Below, in pieces: positions 24,933 through 34,694 of a stretch of 62,814 nucleotides of DNA. The stretch spans positions 1 to 62,814 of the forward strand of contig CAJWQJ010000013.1 of NCBI GenBank assembly GCA_913045315.1, given 5' to 3'. Both the position numbers and the translations under genes were made by a program. The DNA comes from an uncultured Chloroflexota bacterium. Lineage in GTDB: Bacteria; Chloroflexota; Dehalococcoidia; Lucifugimonadales; UBA1127. Position 1 is the first letter of the stretch; each line of letters opens with the position of its first letter. The notes under the pieces were generated by a model. That model was not told the origin of the DNA and did not search any database. It was given only the letters and a program-made list of their open reading frames with translations.

Positions 24933-26093
24933 CTAATTCAATTCTTTGATACATTCGACTACTTGGTCGATCTCTTTAGTGGTATTAAAAAAATCCAACG
25001 AGAGTCGAACAGCTTCAAGTTCTTTAACAGACCTAGATACTATTTTTGATTTTTTCCAGAATTCATTCACGAGATCTTTTGGATCCCAATTTTTCAGTGA
25101 AAATGATACCAAACCACTACATCCATTTCCGGATAATGGTGAGTGTATTGTAATCCCTTCTATTTTTTCCAATGAACTTTTGGCATAGTTGGCTAAAGTG
25201 TTGCTGTGGTTTTCAATAAGTTTAGGTCCGATATCTAGATGAAATTTAATAGCTTCATTTGCACCAGCAAAAAGGCCAGAGTTAGTGGATGTGAGTTCAA
25301 ATTTTCTTGGAGATAATATTTCTGGATCATAACCGCCCAATTGATCATATTGAAGTGCTGCTCTGCCGGATACTTTTGCTGGAGTAAGGGTTTCTACAAG
25401 ATTTTCTTTGACAAATAATGCACCAACTCCTTCTGGCCCTAAGAGCCACTTATGTCCAGTTATTGCATAATAGTCACAATCTAAATCCTTAAGATCTAGA
25501 GAAATATGTCCAGCAGTTTGAGCTCCATCTAAGAGCATTTTAGCACCATGATTTTTTGTTAGTCTTCTTAATTCCTTTGCAGGCATTCGTAAGCCTGAAG
25601 TATATTGAATATGACTAAAAAAAAGTAATTTTGTTCGTTCATTTAATTGTTTTTCAACCTTTGAGATTATTGAATCATGTTCTTCGTCAGGGTTGAGCTG
25701 AATCACTTTAACCTTAACCCCTTTTCGTTGTTGAAGATAATATGCAGGAATCAAAACCGAAGAGTGTTCGAGGCTAAAAGTTATAAGTTCATCACCGTTT
25801 TGCCAGTCAATTCCATTAATTACTATGTTTAAACCGTCAGTAGTGTTTTGGGTTAAAGTTATTTCCTTTGCTTCAACGTTTAATAGTTTTGCAAAGGATT
25901 CTCTAGTTTCGTCCTCAATGGAATGTATAATATCTAAAACTGGCGGACTTGTTGGACCCTTAGCACTTTCAAGTAATAATTGTTCATGTATTGCTGAGAT
26001 CACATTTGATGGTGACGGTCCAGACCAACCGGTATTCATGTAAATATTTTCAGAAGTTGCTGGTATTAGTTTTCGAAGTTCAGTAAATTCCAT
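24933..26093 (-). CDS. Class V aminotransferase / cysteine-desulfurase-like PLP enzyme
   Basis: The 386-residue protein has the class V fold: LTQNTTDGLNIVING near the phosphate site, DGAQTAGHISLDL, and the PLP lysine in ITGHKWLLGPEGVGALFV. An active-site loop Cys of the desulfurase type is not evident, so a desulfurase assignment is uncertain. It may instead be an isopenicillin-epimerase-like or other beta/gamma-eliminating enzyme. The ribosome site GGAGAA is good. Divergent from the BrkB-like gene. Confidence 0.82.
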   Translation of the reverse strand: MEFTELRKLIPATSENIYMNTGWSGPSPSNVISAIHEQLLLESAKGPTSPPVLDIIHSIEDETRESFAKLLNVEAKEITLTQNTTDGLNIVINGIDWQNGDELITFSLEHSSVLIPAYYLQQRKGVKVKVIQLNPDEEHDSIISKVEKQLNERTKLLFFSHIQYTSGLRMPAKELRRLTKNHGAKMLLDGAQTAGHISLDLKDLDCDYYAITGHKWLLGPEGVGALFVKENLVETLTPAKVSGRAALQYDQLGGYDPEILSPRKFELTSTNSGLFAGANEAIKFHLDIGPKLIENHSNTLANYAKSSLEKIEGITIHSPLSGNGCSGLVSFSLKNWDPKDLVNEFWKKSKIVSRSVKELEAVRLSLDFFNTTKEIDQVVECIKELN

Positions 26094-26191
26094 TATAGTA
26101 CTTTCTCCATTTCATGAATGTTTGCTTGACTAAGGAGTATTATATACCGTTATTTTTGTTTAATGGTATTGAAAATTTATTTATTCAAGGG

Positions 26192-27088
26192 ATGCGTTTT
26201 TTGATTATAACTATGTTTAATTTGTTAAGGATTAGCTTCAGGGATTTTTTTCATAACAATGTACATATCTTTGCAGCAGGGATATCGTATTGGACAATAC
26301 TATCCTTGATTCCATTATTGCTAGGCTTACTAGCAATAATGGGTCAAATTTTTTCTGAATATTCAAAACAGCTAGAAGTTACTGAAGTACTTTTGGATAT
26401 TTTACCTCTTCAATCAGCAGTAATTCGAAGCACTATTAATAACATCATTGATTCGAAAGAGGAAATTGGATTTATGGCAACAATTGGCCTTATTATCACA
26501 GGTAGAGGATTTCTTTCTGCAATTAGACTAGGTATTAATCAAACTTGGGACCCTGGGCATCATCCTGATTTGCTGACCAGATTTTGTCAACATGTAGGCA
26601 TTTTAATTGGAATAATAATTTTTTTTGTTGTTATGGCCGTTGACATTGATGCTGTTAAGAAAATCAGCATTGAAGTTGCAACACAGAATTTATATATAGG
26701 AAGTCAAGGGTTTTGGGAGTTCTTGCTCTCAGTATATTCAAGAGAATTTGTTATTTTTGTTTCATTGATATTTTTGTATAAGTATATACCAAATCAGCAT
26801 GTGTCCTGGTCTAATTTATGGCCAGGTGTAGCAACAGGATGGATTTTAATTGATGTAGTTAGATTTTGTTTCGGAAATACTATTAATCTTTCTGAAAATT
26901 ATAGTGCAATTTTTGGTTCTTTTGGAGTATTGATGAGTATTATGGCTTGGATATATTTTTCCGCATGTTCAATATTATTTGGTTCTCAGGTGGTATCTAC
27001 ATACAGCAGAACTGAACACGGTGAAAACGAATTCACTATGTATTTTAAGAGGACTTGGTATAGTATTTTAAACCATTTTGGAAGATAA
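26192..27088 (+). CDS. YihY/BrkB-family membrane protein
   Basis: About six hydrophobic segments and the family core: HIFAAGISYWTILSLIPLLLG at the start, ATIGLIITGRGFLSAIRLGINQTWD in the middle, and the later SAIFGSFGVLMSIMAWIYFSACSILFGSQV block. It was once called RNase BN by mistake; the family is now seen as membrane proteins of unsettled function. The start is uncertain: ATGs at 26114, 26192 and 26213 are all open. I prefer 26192, leaving room for divergent promoters. Its stop codon is within a hairpin shared with the convergent PIG-L gene. Confidence 0.8.
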   Translation: MRFLIITMFNLLRISFRDFFHNNVHIFAAGISYWTILSLIPLLLGLLAIMGQIFSEYSKQLEVTEVLLDILPLQSAVIRSTINNIIDSKEEIGFMATIGLIITGRGFLSAIRLGINQTWDPGHHPDLLTRFCQHVGILIGIIIFFVVMAVDIDAVKKISIEVATQNLYIGSQGFWEFLLSVYSREFVIFVSLIFLYKYIPNQHVSWSNLWPGVATGWILIDVVRFCFGNTINLSENYSAIFGSFGVLMSIMAWIYFSACSILFGSQVVSTYSRTEHGENEFTMYFKRTWYSILNHFGR

Positions 27089-27101
27089 ACTTATCTTCCA
27101 A
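27078..27101. terminator. Hairpin overlapping the stop codons of two convergent genes
   Basis: An 11-bp perfect inverted repeat (27078-27088 and 27091-27101, 2-nt spacer) contains both TAA stops, and both proteins end in GR. It could serve as a bidirectional 3' end. No U-run follows on either strand, so Rho-independent function is unproven. Confidence 0.55.
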
Positions 27102-27816
27102 GGGCTATGTAGCGAAAAATTTCAGCATATTCGACACCAAATTCTTTTCCAAGATTGTTTGCACGTTCCTTAACCCTACTTATAAGCATTTCAACTCTTT
27201 CAGGATTATCTGCACCCACCTGAGAACGATGTTCTAACAATGCATTAATTTTAACTTCGATGGTGGATGATATGTCTATAACTGTTGGGGTTGATCCTCC
27301 AGGTCCAGTTAAATACACTTCAAGAACATTATGTGGCATAAACCCTTCATTAATTAGTTGCGGGAATGCATGATAATCCCTAGCTGAAGGATAAATGCAA
27401 TCTAATGCTGCATCACCTGCAGCACGATGATCAGGATGGTTTATGTGATTATCACCAAATCGGTTAGTGGGGTCCTGACAAATAACGATATCGGGTTTAA
27501 TTCTTCTTATTTCTCTTGAAATGTCTTGTCTCAAGGATTCGTTATTATTCAACTCACCGTCCGTATGTCTTAAAAAGGCAACGCCTTTAGCACCAATTAC
27601 ATTAGCAGCATTTTGCTGTTCTGTTTCTCTAGTTGCGGTTAATTCGCTAGCAGTAATTTTTGGATCCGATGTGCCTTTATCCCCACTTGTACATAAAGTG
27701 TAATAAATTTCGAATCCTTCTCTTGCCCATTTAGCTAAAGTACCTCCAGCTCCAAACTCACCGTCATCAGGATGAGCAATTATAATCATAACTTTTTTAT
27801 TATTTTCATTTGTCAA
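27091..27816 (-). CDS. PIG-L/LmbE-family N-deacetylase
   Basis: Zn-dependent deacetylase family that acts on N-acetylglucosaminyl compounds such as those in mycothiol or bacillithiol synthesis and mannosyl-lipid precursors. The N-terminal AHPDDGEFGAGG signature carries the zinc and catalytic residues, and NHPDHRAAGDAA carries the third zinc ligand region. I choose the TTG at 27816 because AAGGTGAT lies before it with good spacing; the upstream ATG at 27831 has none. Its substrate is unknown. Confidence 0.85.
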   Translation of the reverse strand: MTNENNKKVMIIIAHPDDGEFGAGGTLAKWAREGFEIYYTLCTSGDKGTSDPKITASELTATRETEQQNAANVIGAKGVAFLRHTDGELNNNESLRQDISREIRRIKPDIVICQDPTNRFGDNHINHPDHRAAGDAALDCIYPSARDYHAFPQLINEGFMPHNVLEVYLTGPGGSTPTVIDISSTIEVKINALLEHRSQVGADNPERVEMLISRVKERANNLGKEFGVEYAEIFRYIALGR

Positions 27817-27892
27817 TTTATCACCTTCCATTAGTAATGCTTGGACATTGAGATTTACTTAGATAATAAGAATTGAGACAACAATTCAGTGT

Positions 27893-28837
27893 TTAGCTTA
27901 ATACTTTATATAATATTTCACCTAATTTTTTACTATCATGCGTTTTATTATCTTGTTGGCTTTTAATGCTTGCTGTATATATTTCTTTTGTTAATTCATT
28001 GCAAGTTTCTAAATCGTATTTGATAGGTAAGGGAACATCGTTATTGGGTTGATTAAGAATAATACCGTCGAAGACCTTTGAATTTCCGATATGCGTAATT
28101 ATTATTTTAAGGAAATCCGATAATCGATAATTCGCTGTTTCTTCAGTTTTATTGGATATATTTGCTACGTAAAAAATTTTTGATTTAGAAGATGTTATAG
28201 ATTGTGCTATACCATTGACAAGAAAATTTGGAATGATACTTGTATAGAGATCGCCAGGTCCTATGATGATTATGTCTGCATTATTAATTGCAGCAATAGC
28301 ATCTGGATTAGCATTTATTTTCGGGTCAATCCAAACTTTTTCTATGTATGAGTCCAGTGAGGACTTTCTAGTGTCGATGCTCGATTCGTTTTCTAATATG
28401 TCTCCGTTACTGAGTTGTGCATAAAGGGTTGAAGGTGTTATTGAAACAGGAAGGATTTTCCCTTTAATGTTAAGTAGAGTCCCAATTTCGTCGATTGTTT
28501 GCTGAAGGTTTTTTTGATTTTTAAGAAGGGAGGAAAGTATCATGAGGTTCCCTAAACTGTGCCCGTTAAGTTCAGAGTCATTAGGAAATCGATACCCCAT
28601 AATCTCAGTTAATTTGTTTGCTAATTTGTCATTATTTGCAAGACCAATCAAAGCTTTTCGAAGATCTCCGATAGCTGGAATATTGAATGATTTTCTTAGA
28701 AGACCGGTGCTTCCACCACTATCCATTGTTGATATTATTCCAGTTAGATCAAAATCATAAGGTTTTAAGCCAGTCAAAACTTTAGATGTACCTGTTCCTC
28801 CTCCGATTGCTACGATTTTCGAGAAAGTTTTATTCAT
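27893..28837 (-). CDS. yvcK: YvcK/CofD-like protein (gluconeogenesis factor)
   Basis: The 314-residue protein has the nucleotide-binding AIGGGTGTSKVLTGL start, STMDSGGSTG, and IGPGDLYTSIIPN, typical of the CofD/YvcK fold. YvcK proteins bind UDP-sugars and are needed for growth on gluconeogenic carbon and for cell-shape control. Their phosphotransferase ability is not established. It follows fabF by 9 bp in a folC-fabF-yvcK run. Confidence 0.88.
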   Translation of the reverse strand: MNKTFSKIVAIGGGTGTSKVLTGLKPYDFDLTGIISTMDSGGSTGLLRKSFNIPAIGDLRKALIGLANNDKLANKLTEIMGYRFPNDSELNGHSLGNLMILSSLLKNQKNLQQTIDEIGTLLNIKGKILPVSITPSTLYAQLSNGDILENESSIDTRKSSLDSYIEKVWIDPKINANPDAIAAINNADIIIIGPGDLYTSIIPNFLVNGIAQSITSSKSKIFYVANISNKTEETANYRLSDFLKIIITHIGNSKVFDGIILNQPNNDVPLPIKYDLETCNELTKEIYTASIKSQQDNKTHDSKKLGEILYKVLS

Positions 28838-28846
28838 ATCTTATTT

Positions 28847-30115
28847 TCAGTACACATTGTAATACTTTTTAAATACCAAAGAAGCATTTTGTCCCCCAAA
28901 CCCAAAACTGTTGGACATAGCGGTTTCAATGGTTTTGGAACGAGAAACATTTGGCACATAATCTAAATCACATTGGGGGTCAGAATTTTCATAATTAATT
29001 GTTGGGTGAATTTTTCCACTTTGTATACTTTTGATTACTGCAACAGATTCCACTGCGCCTGCAGCACCCATTAAGTGCCCAATCATGGATTTTGTCGAGC
29101 TTATAGGAATATTATAAGCATGATTACCGAAAGTAGATTTGATTGCCATTGTTTCAGATAAATCATTTAGTGGTGTGGATGTGCCATGAGCATTAATATA
29201 GTCTATTTGATCAGGGGTTGCATTGCTATCAAGTAATGCAAGCTCCATGGCTTTTGCTGCTCCAAGTCCATTTTGTTCAGGTTGAACCAGATGATATGCA
29301 TCTGAGGTTGCCCCATATCCTGACACCTCAGCATAAATTTTAGCGTTTCGTTTAAGGGCATGATCAAGGTTTTCAAGAATTAATACACCTGCACCTTCAC
29401 CAGGAACAAATCCATCTCTTTCTAAGTCGAAAGGTCTACTTGCTTTTGAAGGTTCATCATTTCTTTTGGTGGAAAGTGCTTTAATGACAGAAAATCCACC
29501 TAAGGCCAAGTTGCATATTCCTGCTTCTGTTCCTCCAGATATCATAATGTCTGCACGACCTGAACGAATGACATCCATCGCTTCTCCAATTGCCTGAGTT
29601 CCAGCAGCACATGCAGTTATAACAGTTGATGAATATCCCTTGAATCCCAAAATACGACTTACATTCGCTGAAGCCATATTGGGTAAAATCATGGGTATGA
29701 AAAATGGGGATACTCTCATCCCGCCACTTTCGATCATTACTTTACACTGTTCTTCTGTAGTCGGAAGTCCTCCATTTCCGTTTCCTAAAAGAACACCACA
29801 TCGATATAAATCTATCTTTGTTGGATCTATATTTGAGTCATCAAAAGCGATTGAAGCAGCTGCAACGGCGAATTGACTAAAACGTGCCATACGTCTTGAT
29901 TCCTTTGCTGATATGTAATTAGCAGCATCAAAATTACGTATCTCACCAGATATTTGACAAGGATACCCAGTTGGGTCGCATTGTTCCATATAGGATATTC
30001 CTGAATTCCCTACTAATAAATTATTCCAATATTCATCAACTGTGTTTCCTAAAGGAGAAATTATTCCTAAACCAGTTATAACTACTCGCTGTTTTTTTTG
30101 GGATTCTTTTTTCAT
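28847..30115 (-). CDS. fabF: 3-oxoacyl-ACP synthase II (FabF)
   Basis: Chain-elongating condensing enzyme of type II fatty-acid synthesis. The Cys-His-His triad is seen: Cys169 in VITACAAGT, His in [11 protein letters not shown], and His in [12 protein letters not shown]. Length 422 residues is typical. GAGGAATATTT precedes the ATG. No other fab genes are in the window; the local partners are folC upstream and yvcK downstream. Confidence 0.93.
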   Translation of the reverse strand: MKKESQKKQRVVITGLGIISPLGNTVDEYWNNLLVGNSGISYMEQCDPTGYPCQISGEIRNFDAANYISAKESRRMARFSQFAVAAASIAFDDSNIDPTKIDLYRCGVLLGNGNGGLPTTEEQCKVMIESGGMRVSPFFIPMILPNMASANVSRILGFKGYSSTVITACAAGTQAIGEAMDVIRSGRADIMISGGTEAGICNLALGGFSVIKALSTKRNDEPSKASRPFDLERDGFVPGEGAGVLILENLDHALKRNAKIYAEVSGYGATSDAYHLVQPEQNGLGAAKAMELALLDSNATPDQIDYINAHGTSTPLNDLSETMAIKSTFGNHAYNIPISSTKSMIGHLMGAAGAVESVAVIKSIQSGKIHPTINYENSDPQCDLDYVPNVSRSKTIETAMSNSFGFGGQNASLVFKKYYNVY

Positions 30116-30137
30116 AAATATTCCTCTTATTACTCGA

Positions 30138-31469
30138 TTAATAGAGTTCTGGTGCTATTCCCATTATGGATTCTCTTACTTCAGCAGCTATAAATAATGA
30201 ACCAGTTGCAATTATTATATCCTCTTTTTTCATTAATGCTTTCGCTTTATTTAAACATTCTTCAACCGTTCCACTATGCCCTATAAGTTCATTACGGATC
30301 ATTGTAGCTATCTCACCTGTATCCATTGAACGTGGATGCCTTGAATTAGCTAGAAATATACTTTTTGGGTTTATTTTTACTATTTCATTTGTAATTTTTT
30401 TTACATCATGTCCTATAGAGCAGCCATAAATAAAGATAAGATTATTATTGGGAAATAGATTTGTTATTTCATAAATCATTTTTTTCATTGAATATGGATT
30501 ATGTGCTCCGTCAACTATAACAGTTGGAGATTCACTGATTATTTCCATTCTTGCTGGCCAGTAAGCTGTTGTTAATCCTTGATATATAGTTGAATTATTT
30601 ATTTTTGTATCAGAATGTGATATCAAATCTAAAACTGCTATTGCTATAGTTGCATTTTCTACTTGATATTCTCCAAGCAGGGGTATTTCAAACAATCTGG
30701 TCTCACCATTGCTAATCACCTGGAATTTTTGATTGGAATTATTTGAACTTGTTAATTTATACCTATAATCATTCCCAATTATAGTAAGAGAAGAATTAGT
30801 AGAGTTACATTTTTCAATTATTTGCTTTAGAGCAGTTTTAGGCTGTGGTGCACTTACAACTTTAGAACCTATCTTAATTATGCCTGATTTGTCTTTAGCA
30901 ATTAATCCGACTGAGTTTCCTAATATTTTTGTATGGTCGAGACTGATAGAAGTTAATACGCAAATTTTTGAATTCTCTAATACATTTGTTGCGTCCAATG
31001 TTCCACCTAGTCCGACTTCAATTATTTGCCACTGTAGATTTAATTTTTTGAATACATAAAATGCCATCGCTGTCATAAATTCAAAAAAACTTGGCTTTTC
31101 ATATCCATTAGATGTTTTTATTGAATCAATTTTTTCCCAGATCAAAGATGCAATTTCAGCAAAAATTTTTTCCGAAATTGGTTTACCATTTACTTGTATT
31201 CTTTCTCTTATGGTATGCAAGTGCGGAGAACTATACATACCTACACTTTTACCACTGGCCAATAATCCAGAGACTATCATTGCAGCAGTACTACCTTTTC
31301 CTTTGGTTCCGGTAATATGTACTGTATTGGAGTACTCATGAGGTTTACCAAGTAAATCAAGTAATTTGGAAATTTTTTCCAAATTATATCGAGATCGCAT
31401 AGGTTTTTCTGGTAACCTTTCGATATCAGATAGTGTCATTATTTTTTGAATTGATTCTTCATAATTCAT
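30138..31469 (-). CDS. folC: Bifunctional dihydrofolate/folylpolyglutamate synthase (FolC)
   Basis: Adds glutamate to dihydropteroate and folates. The Mur-ligase P-loop [17 protein letters not shown], the [19 protein letters not shown] loop and [10 protein letters not shown] are all intact. At 443 residues the length is normal. A run of three genes follows on the minus strand. Divergent from threonine synthase. Confidence 0.93.
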   Translation of the reverse strand: MNYEESIQKIMTLSDIERLPEKPMRSRYNLEKISKLLDLLGKPHEYSNTVHITGTKGKGSTAAMIVSGLLASGKSVGMYSSPHLHTIRERIQVNGKPISEKIFAEIASLIWEKIDSIKTSNGYEKPSFFEFMTAMAFYVFKKLNLQWQIIEVGLGGTLDATNVLENSKICVLTSISLDHTKILGNSVGLIAKDKSGIIKIGSKVVSAPQPKTALKQIIEKCNSTNSSLTIIGNDYRYKLTSSNNSNQKFQVISNGETRLFEIPLLGEYQVENATIAIAVLDLISHSDTKINNSTIYQGLTTAYWPARMEIISESPTVIVDGAHNPYSMKKMIYEITNLFPNNNLIFIYGCSIGHDVKKITNEIVKINPKSIFLANSRHPRSMDTGEIATMIRNELIGHSGTVEECLNKAKALMKKEDIIIATGSLFIAAEVRESIMGIAPELY

Positions 31470-31552
31470 GGATGTAAATCCTGTTAATTTTTTAAATTGA
31501 ATTAATCTTTACAGCAATCTTACCCTTTTTGGCAATAATTTAGATGTAAAAA

Positions 31553-31582
31553 TTGACGTTTTTGCTAAGTCGATGCTACGAT
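31553..31582 (+). promoter_or_regulatory. Possible promoter for thrC
   Basis: TTGACG (31553-31558) and TACGAT (31577-31582) with an 18-bp spacer, 53 bp before the chosen thrC start. The match is moderate. The 165-bp region to the folC start holds no other gene. Confidence 0.4.
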
Positions 31583-31634
31583 CATACTCTTGCATTTTGG
31601 AAATATTCAGCTTTTTAAATATAAGGTTATTGAT

Positions 31635-32864
31635 TTGTCTTACATCATTGGACTTCAGTGTAGAGAATGCGGTCGAAACTATCCAGCAGACCCCCTAAAT
31701 GTATGTGATTTTTGTTTTGGACCACTCGAAGTAGTATATAACTACTCTGAAATTTCTAAAGTTATTTCAAGAAAAAGTATAGAATCTGGTCCTTTAAGTA
31801 TGTGGAGATACAAAGATTTGCTACCTGTTGAAGGGGATGAATATGTGGATCTTGGTACGGGATTCACTCCATTGATCCACGCAAAAAATTTAGGTAGATA
31901 TTTAGGACTTGATCAGCTGTATATAAAAAATGATGCAGTTAATCCTACATACTCATTTAAAGACAGAGTTGTAAGTGTTGCTTCAACACGTGCTCGTGAA
32001 TTTGAATTTGAAACCATAGCTTGTGCTTCTACTGGAAATCTTGCAGGTTCTGTAGCTGCTCATGGTGCTAAAGCTGGAATGAAAGCCTTTATTTTTATTC
32101 CAGATGATCTTGAACAAGGGAAAATAGTTGGTGCTTCAGTTTATGGACCGACGGTGGTAACTATAAGTGGAACCTATGATGATGTTAATCGCCTTTGTAG
32201 TGAGTTAGCTGATACTTATCCTTGGGCTTTTGTGAATATCAATATGCGACCATATTATGCTGAAGGTAGTAAAACTCTTGGGTATGAAGTTGCTGAGCAA
32301 TTAGGATGGAGAGCTCCAGCTCATTGTGTTGTCCCATTGGCTTCAGGGGCACTTTTTACAAAGATCTGGAAAGGCATGAATGAATTATCAGATTTAGGAC
32401 TAATAGATCCATTTTCCACTCAGATGCATATGACCCAACCTAACGGGAATTCCCCAATAGTAGATGCATATAATTTAGGTGATAGTCATATTCGACCTGT
32501 TAAGACCCCAAAAACCGTTGCTAAGTCCCTTGCAATAGGAAATCCTGCGGACGGAATCTATGCTCTTGCTGCTTTGAGACAATCAGGAGGTTCGGCAGTT
32601 TCAGTTCCTGAAGAAGAAATAGTTCAAGGTATTCAATTGCTAGCTGAAACAGAAGGTATATTCACAGAAACAGCTGGAGGAGTTGTTATAGCTGGGTTAA
32701 GACAAATTGTAAAAAATAATGGAATAAATCCTGATGAGCCAACAGTAGCATTTATTACGGGTAATGGTTTGAAAACTCTTGAAGCTGTTGAGCATATTGT
32801 TGATACTGTACCCATATCTCCAACAGTAGATTCCTTTGCAGATGCAATAGCAAATCGTTTGTGA
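31635..32864 (+). CDS. thrC: Threonine synthase, zinc-ribbon-leading type
   Basis: A PLP beta-family enzyme making threonine from O-phosphohomoserine. The N-terminal GLQCRECGRNYPAD...CDFCFGPLEV ribbon, the PLP lysine in NPTYSFKDRVVS and the SGGxAV...ETAGG segments fit the archaeal/chloroflexal form. I choose TTG at 31635, which has AAGG about 8 nt upstream and gives the usual SYIIGLQCREC start. It heads a cluster with a NIL-domain protein and a MoaD-like carrier, a set tied to alternative sulfur handling in homocysteine or cysteine synthesis. Confidence 0.88.
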   Translation: MSYIIGLQCRECGRNYPADPLNVCDFCFGPLEVVYNYSEISKVISRKSIESGPLSMWRYKDLLPVEGDEYVDLGTGFTPLIHAKNLGRYLGLDQLYIKNDAVNPTYSFKDRVVSVASTRAREFEFETIACASTGNLAGSVAAHGAKAGMKAFIFIPDDLEQGKIVGASVYGPTVVTISGTYDDVNRLCSELADTYPWAFVNINMRPYYAEGSKTLGYEVAEQLGWRAPAHCVVPLASGALFTKIWKGMNELSDLGLIDPFSTQMHMTQPNGNSPIVDAYNLGDSHIRPVKTPKTVAKSLAIGNPADGIYALAALRQSGGSAVSVPEEEIVQGIQLLAETEGIFTETAGGVVIAGLRQIVKNNGINPDEPTVAFITGNGLKTLEAVEHIVDTVPISPTVDSFADAIANRL

Positions 32865-32878
32865 TTGAGGGGTGAATT

Positions 32879-33121
32879 ATGGCTAAGTTGAAGGTTAATT
32901 TTACTTTTCCTGATAATATTGTTCCAAGACCAGTAATATGGGAGCTTGGTCAGAAATTTCCTGTTATAACCAATATTAGAAAGGCCGAAGTGCGAGATGA
33001 TTTCGGATGGGTTATGTTGGAATTGGAAGGCGAAGAAGGTGAAATTGATTTAAGTCTTGATTGGGTTAGATCAACGGGGGTTCAAGTTGATCTTGTTAGT
33101 GGCGATGTTGTTGCTGGATAA
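32879..33121 (+). CDS. NIL-domain protein, 80 aa
   Basis: A free-standing NIL domain (ferredoxin-like fold) of 80 residues, with VxFTFPDxxVxRPVIWEL at the start and the LDWVRSTGVQVDLV end. NIL domains occur in methionine-transporter ATPases and, alone or with ferredoxins, in pathways that build homocysteine directly from aspartate semialdehyde and sulfide. It sits 14 bp after thrC and 89 bp before a MoaD/ThiS-like gene. The role here is inferred from that context. Confidence 0.82.
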   Translation: MAKLKVNFTFPDNIVPRPVIWELGQKFPVITNIRKAEVRDDFGWVMLELEGEEGEIDLSLDWVRSTGVQVDLVSGDVVAG

Positions 33122-33210
33122 ATCTGGCATTGAGCTTATTAAATTATCACTATAAAATAAGATGGCAGTTATAAAATTAATAATAACCCCGAAAGTGGGA
33201 GGTTTTGAAA

Positions 33211-33483
33211 GTGGTAACCGTTAGAATTCCTGGCCCTTTAAGAAGAATTACGGATAATGCGGATCGAGTCAATGTGGAAGCTAATTCAATTAATGGTTTA
33301 GTCTCAGAACTTGAATCTGCTTTCGCTGGTATGTCAGAGCGTTTGCTTGATGAGTCAGGACAAATCCGTCACTTTATAAATATTTACGTAAATGGTGAGG
33401 ACATACAATTTTTATCTGGAATGGATACAGAATTGAAACCTGGAGATGAGGTAAGTATTGTTCCTGCTGTTGCAGGTGGTTAG
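33211..33483 (+). CDS. MoaD/ThiS-family sulfur-carrier protein
   Basis: A 90-residue ubiquitin-like protein ending in GG (PAVAGG), the C-terminus that receives sulfur as a thiocarboxylate. I choose the GTG at 33211, eight bases after GGGAGG; a TTG six bases upstream is too close to that site. Linkage to thrC and the NIL protein suggests a sulfur donor for amino-acid synthesis of the CysO type, rather than only molybdopterin synthase. No E1-like activating enzyme is in the cluster. moaA and moaC lie 15 kb away. Confidence 0.85.
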   Translation: MVTVRIPGPLRRITDNADRVNVEANSINGLVSELESAFAGMSERLLDESGQIRHFINIYVNGEDIQFLSGMDTELKPGDEVSIVPAVAGG

Positions 33484-33486
33484 TAA

Positions 33487-34581
33487 TTAATCTAAGAATT
33501 CTTTGATGAATTGATTTAGTGTTCCTAAAGATATATTTGATTGAAGAGTATTCATAAGTTTCTGGTAGTAGCTTAAATTATGAATCGATGCAAGTCTATA
33601 ACCTAAAAGCTCTTTTGAGCGAAATAGGTGATTTATGTATCCAATACTAAAATTTTTACAAGTGTAGCACTCACACCCAATTTCGAGTGATTGATCTTTT
33701 CTACTATATAGTTGATTTTTGATGTTATATCTACTATTTCCGTAATAGATTCCTCCATGACGAGCTACCCTAGTAGGTAAAGCACAATCAAAAAGATCGT
33801 AACCCATAAAAACAGCTTGAATAATGTCAATTGGTGTTCCCACACCCATAAGATATCTTGGCTTATCATATGGAAGAAGGGTTGCAGTATATGAAGCAAT
33901 GTCATAAACGGCCTTTCTTTCTTCCCCAAGAGAAAGACCTCCAGTTGCATAACCATCAAAATTTAATGATGTAATATTGGATACTGATTCGTAACGAAGG
34001 TCGTTTTCATGCCCTCCTTGAATAATTCCGAATAAAGCCTGATCTTTTCTGGTTTTAGATCCCAGTGATCGAATAGCCCATTCATATGTTCGCTGGGAAG
34101 CTTGTAGAATAAATTCTCTACTTTGATTTGGTGAAGAGGGCTGATCAAGTGTCATTATGATATCTGCACCCAGAGATTCTTGAAATCTAACCGCTTCTTC
34201 AGGAGTTAAAACCAAAGTTGTACCATCAATATGCGATTTAAATTTAATTCCCATATCAGATATTTTTGCTAATTTAGATAGTGAAAATACTTGATACCCA
34301 CCTGAATCCGTTAATATGGGACCTTTCCATTTCATAAAATTATGCAACCCGCCCAGATGTTCAACTGTGTCTGTACCTGGACGAAGTGCAAGATGATAGG
34401 TATTTGCAAGTATTATTTGACTGTTGGTATTAATTATGTCTAGAGAATCAAGTGATTTTACTGAAGCTTGGGTAGCAACTGGCATAAATGCAGGTGTTTT
34501 TATAACCCCATGAGGAGTAACCAACTCACCTGTTCGACTGGTTCCGTCACTGTCTTTGACTTTGAAATCAATTGCTGGCAT
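33487..34581 (-). CDS. tgt: Queuine/preQ1 tRNA-guanine transglycosylase (Tgt)
   Basis: Exchanges guanine-34 of GUN-anticodon tRNAs for preQ1. The nucleophilic and base-binding Asp motifs are seen: TDSGGYQVFSL and DLFDCALPTR. The C-terminal zinc site is CECYTCKNFS with a later His in ASIHNLSYYQKL. The start at 34581 (MPAIDF) matches family length; a TTG upstream is open. Its stop lies three bases from that of the convergent MoaD-like gene. Confidence 0.92.
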   Translation of the reverse strand: MPAIDFKVKDSDGTSRTGELVTPHGVIKTPAFMPVATQASVKSLDSLDIINTNSQIILANTYHLALRPGTDTVEHLGGLHNFMKWKGPILTDSGGYQVFSLSKLAKISDMGIKFKSHIDGTTLVLTPEEAVRFQESLGADIIMTLDQPSSPNQSREFILQASQRTYEWAIRSLGSKTRKDQALFGIIQGGHENDLRYESVSNITSLNFDGYATGGLSLGEERKAVYDIASYTATLLPYDKPRYLMGVGTPIDIIQAVFMGYDLFDCALPTRVARHGGIYYGNSRYNIKNQLYSRKDQSLEIGCECYTCKNFSIGYINHLFRSKELLGYRLASIHNLSYYQKLMNTLQSNISLGTLNQFIKEFLD

Positions 34582-34629
34582 ATAAATGATATTAGAGCAG
34601 TCGTCTATGTGAATCAAGCATGTTATTAT

Positions 34630-34669
34630 TTGACATTAAGCCTTATGCTCCAATACACTATAGTATTGG
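34630..34669 (+). promoter_or_regulatory. Promoter with overlapping palindrome for rplU-rpmA-rpmE
   Basis: TTGACA at 34630-34635, an 18-bp spacer, then TACACT at 34654-34659. A 7-bp inverted repeat (34650-34656 and 34663-34669, CCAATAC/GTATTGG) overlaps the -10, which could be an operator or a leader hairpin. Confidence 0.55.
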
Positions 34670-34694
34670 AATATATTTGTTAGGTAGTGATTTT

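Noticed and set aside
24933-26093. Assignment as IscS/SufS cysteine desulfurase supplying ThiI.
   Set aside because: I see the class V PLP lysine but no clear active-site Cys loop, and thiI is not adjacent; kept as a general class V enzyme.
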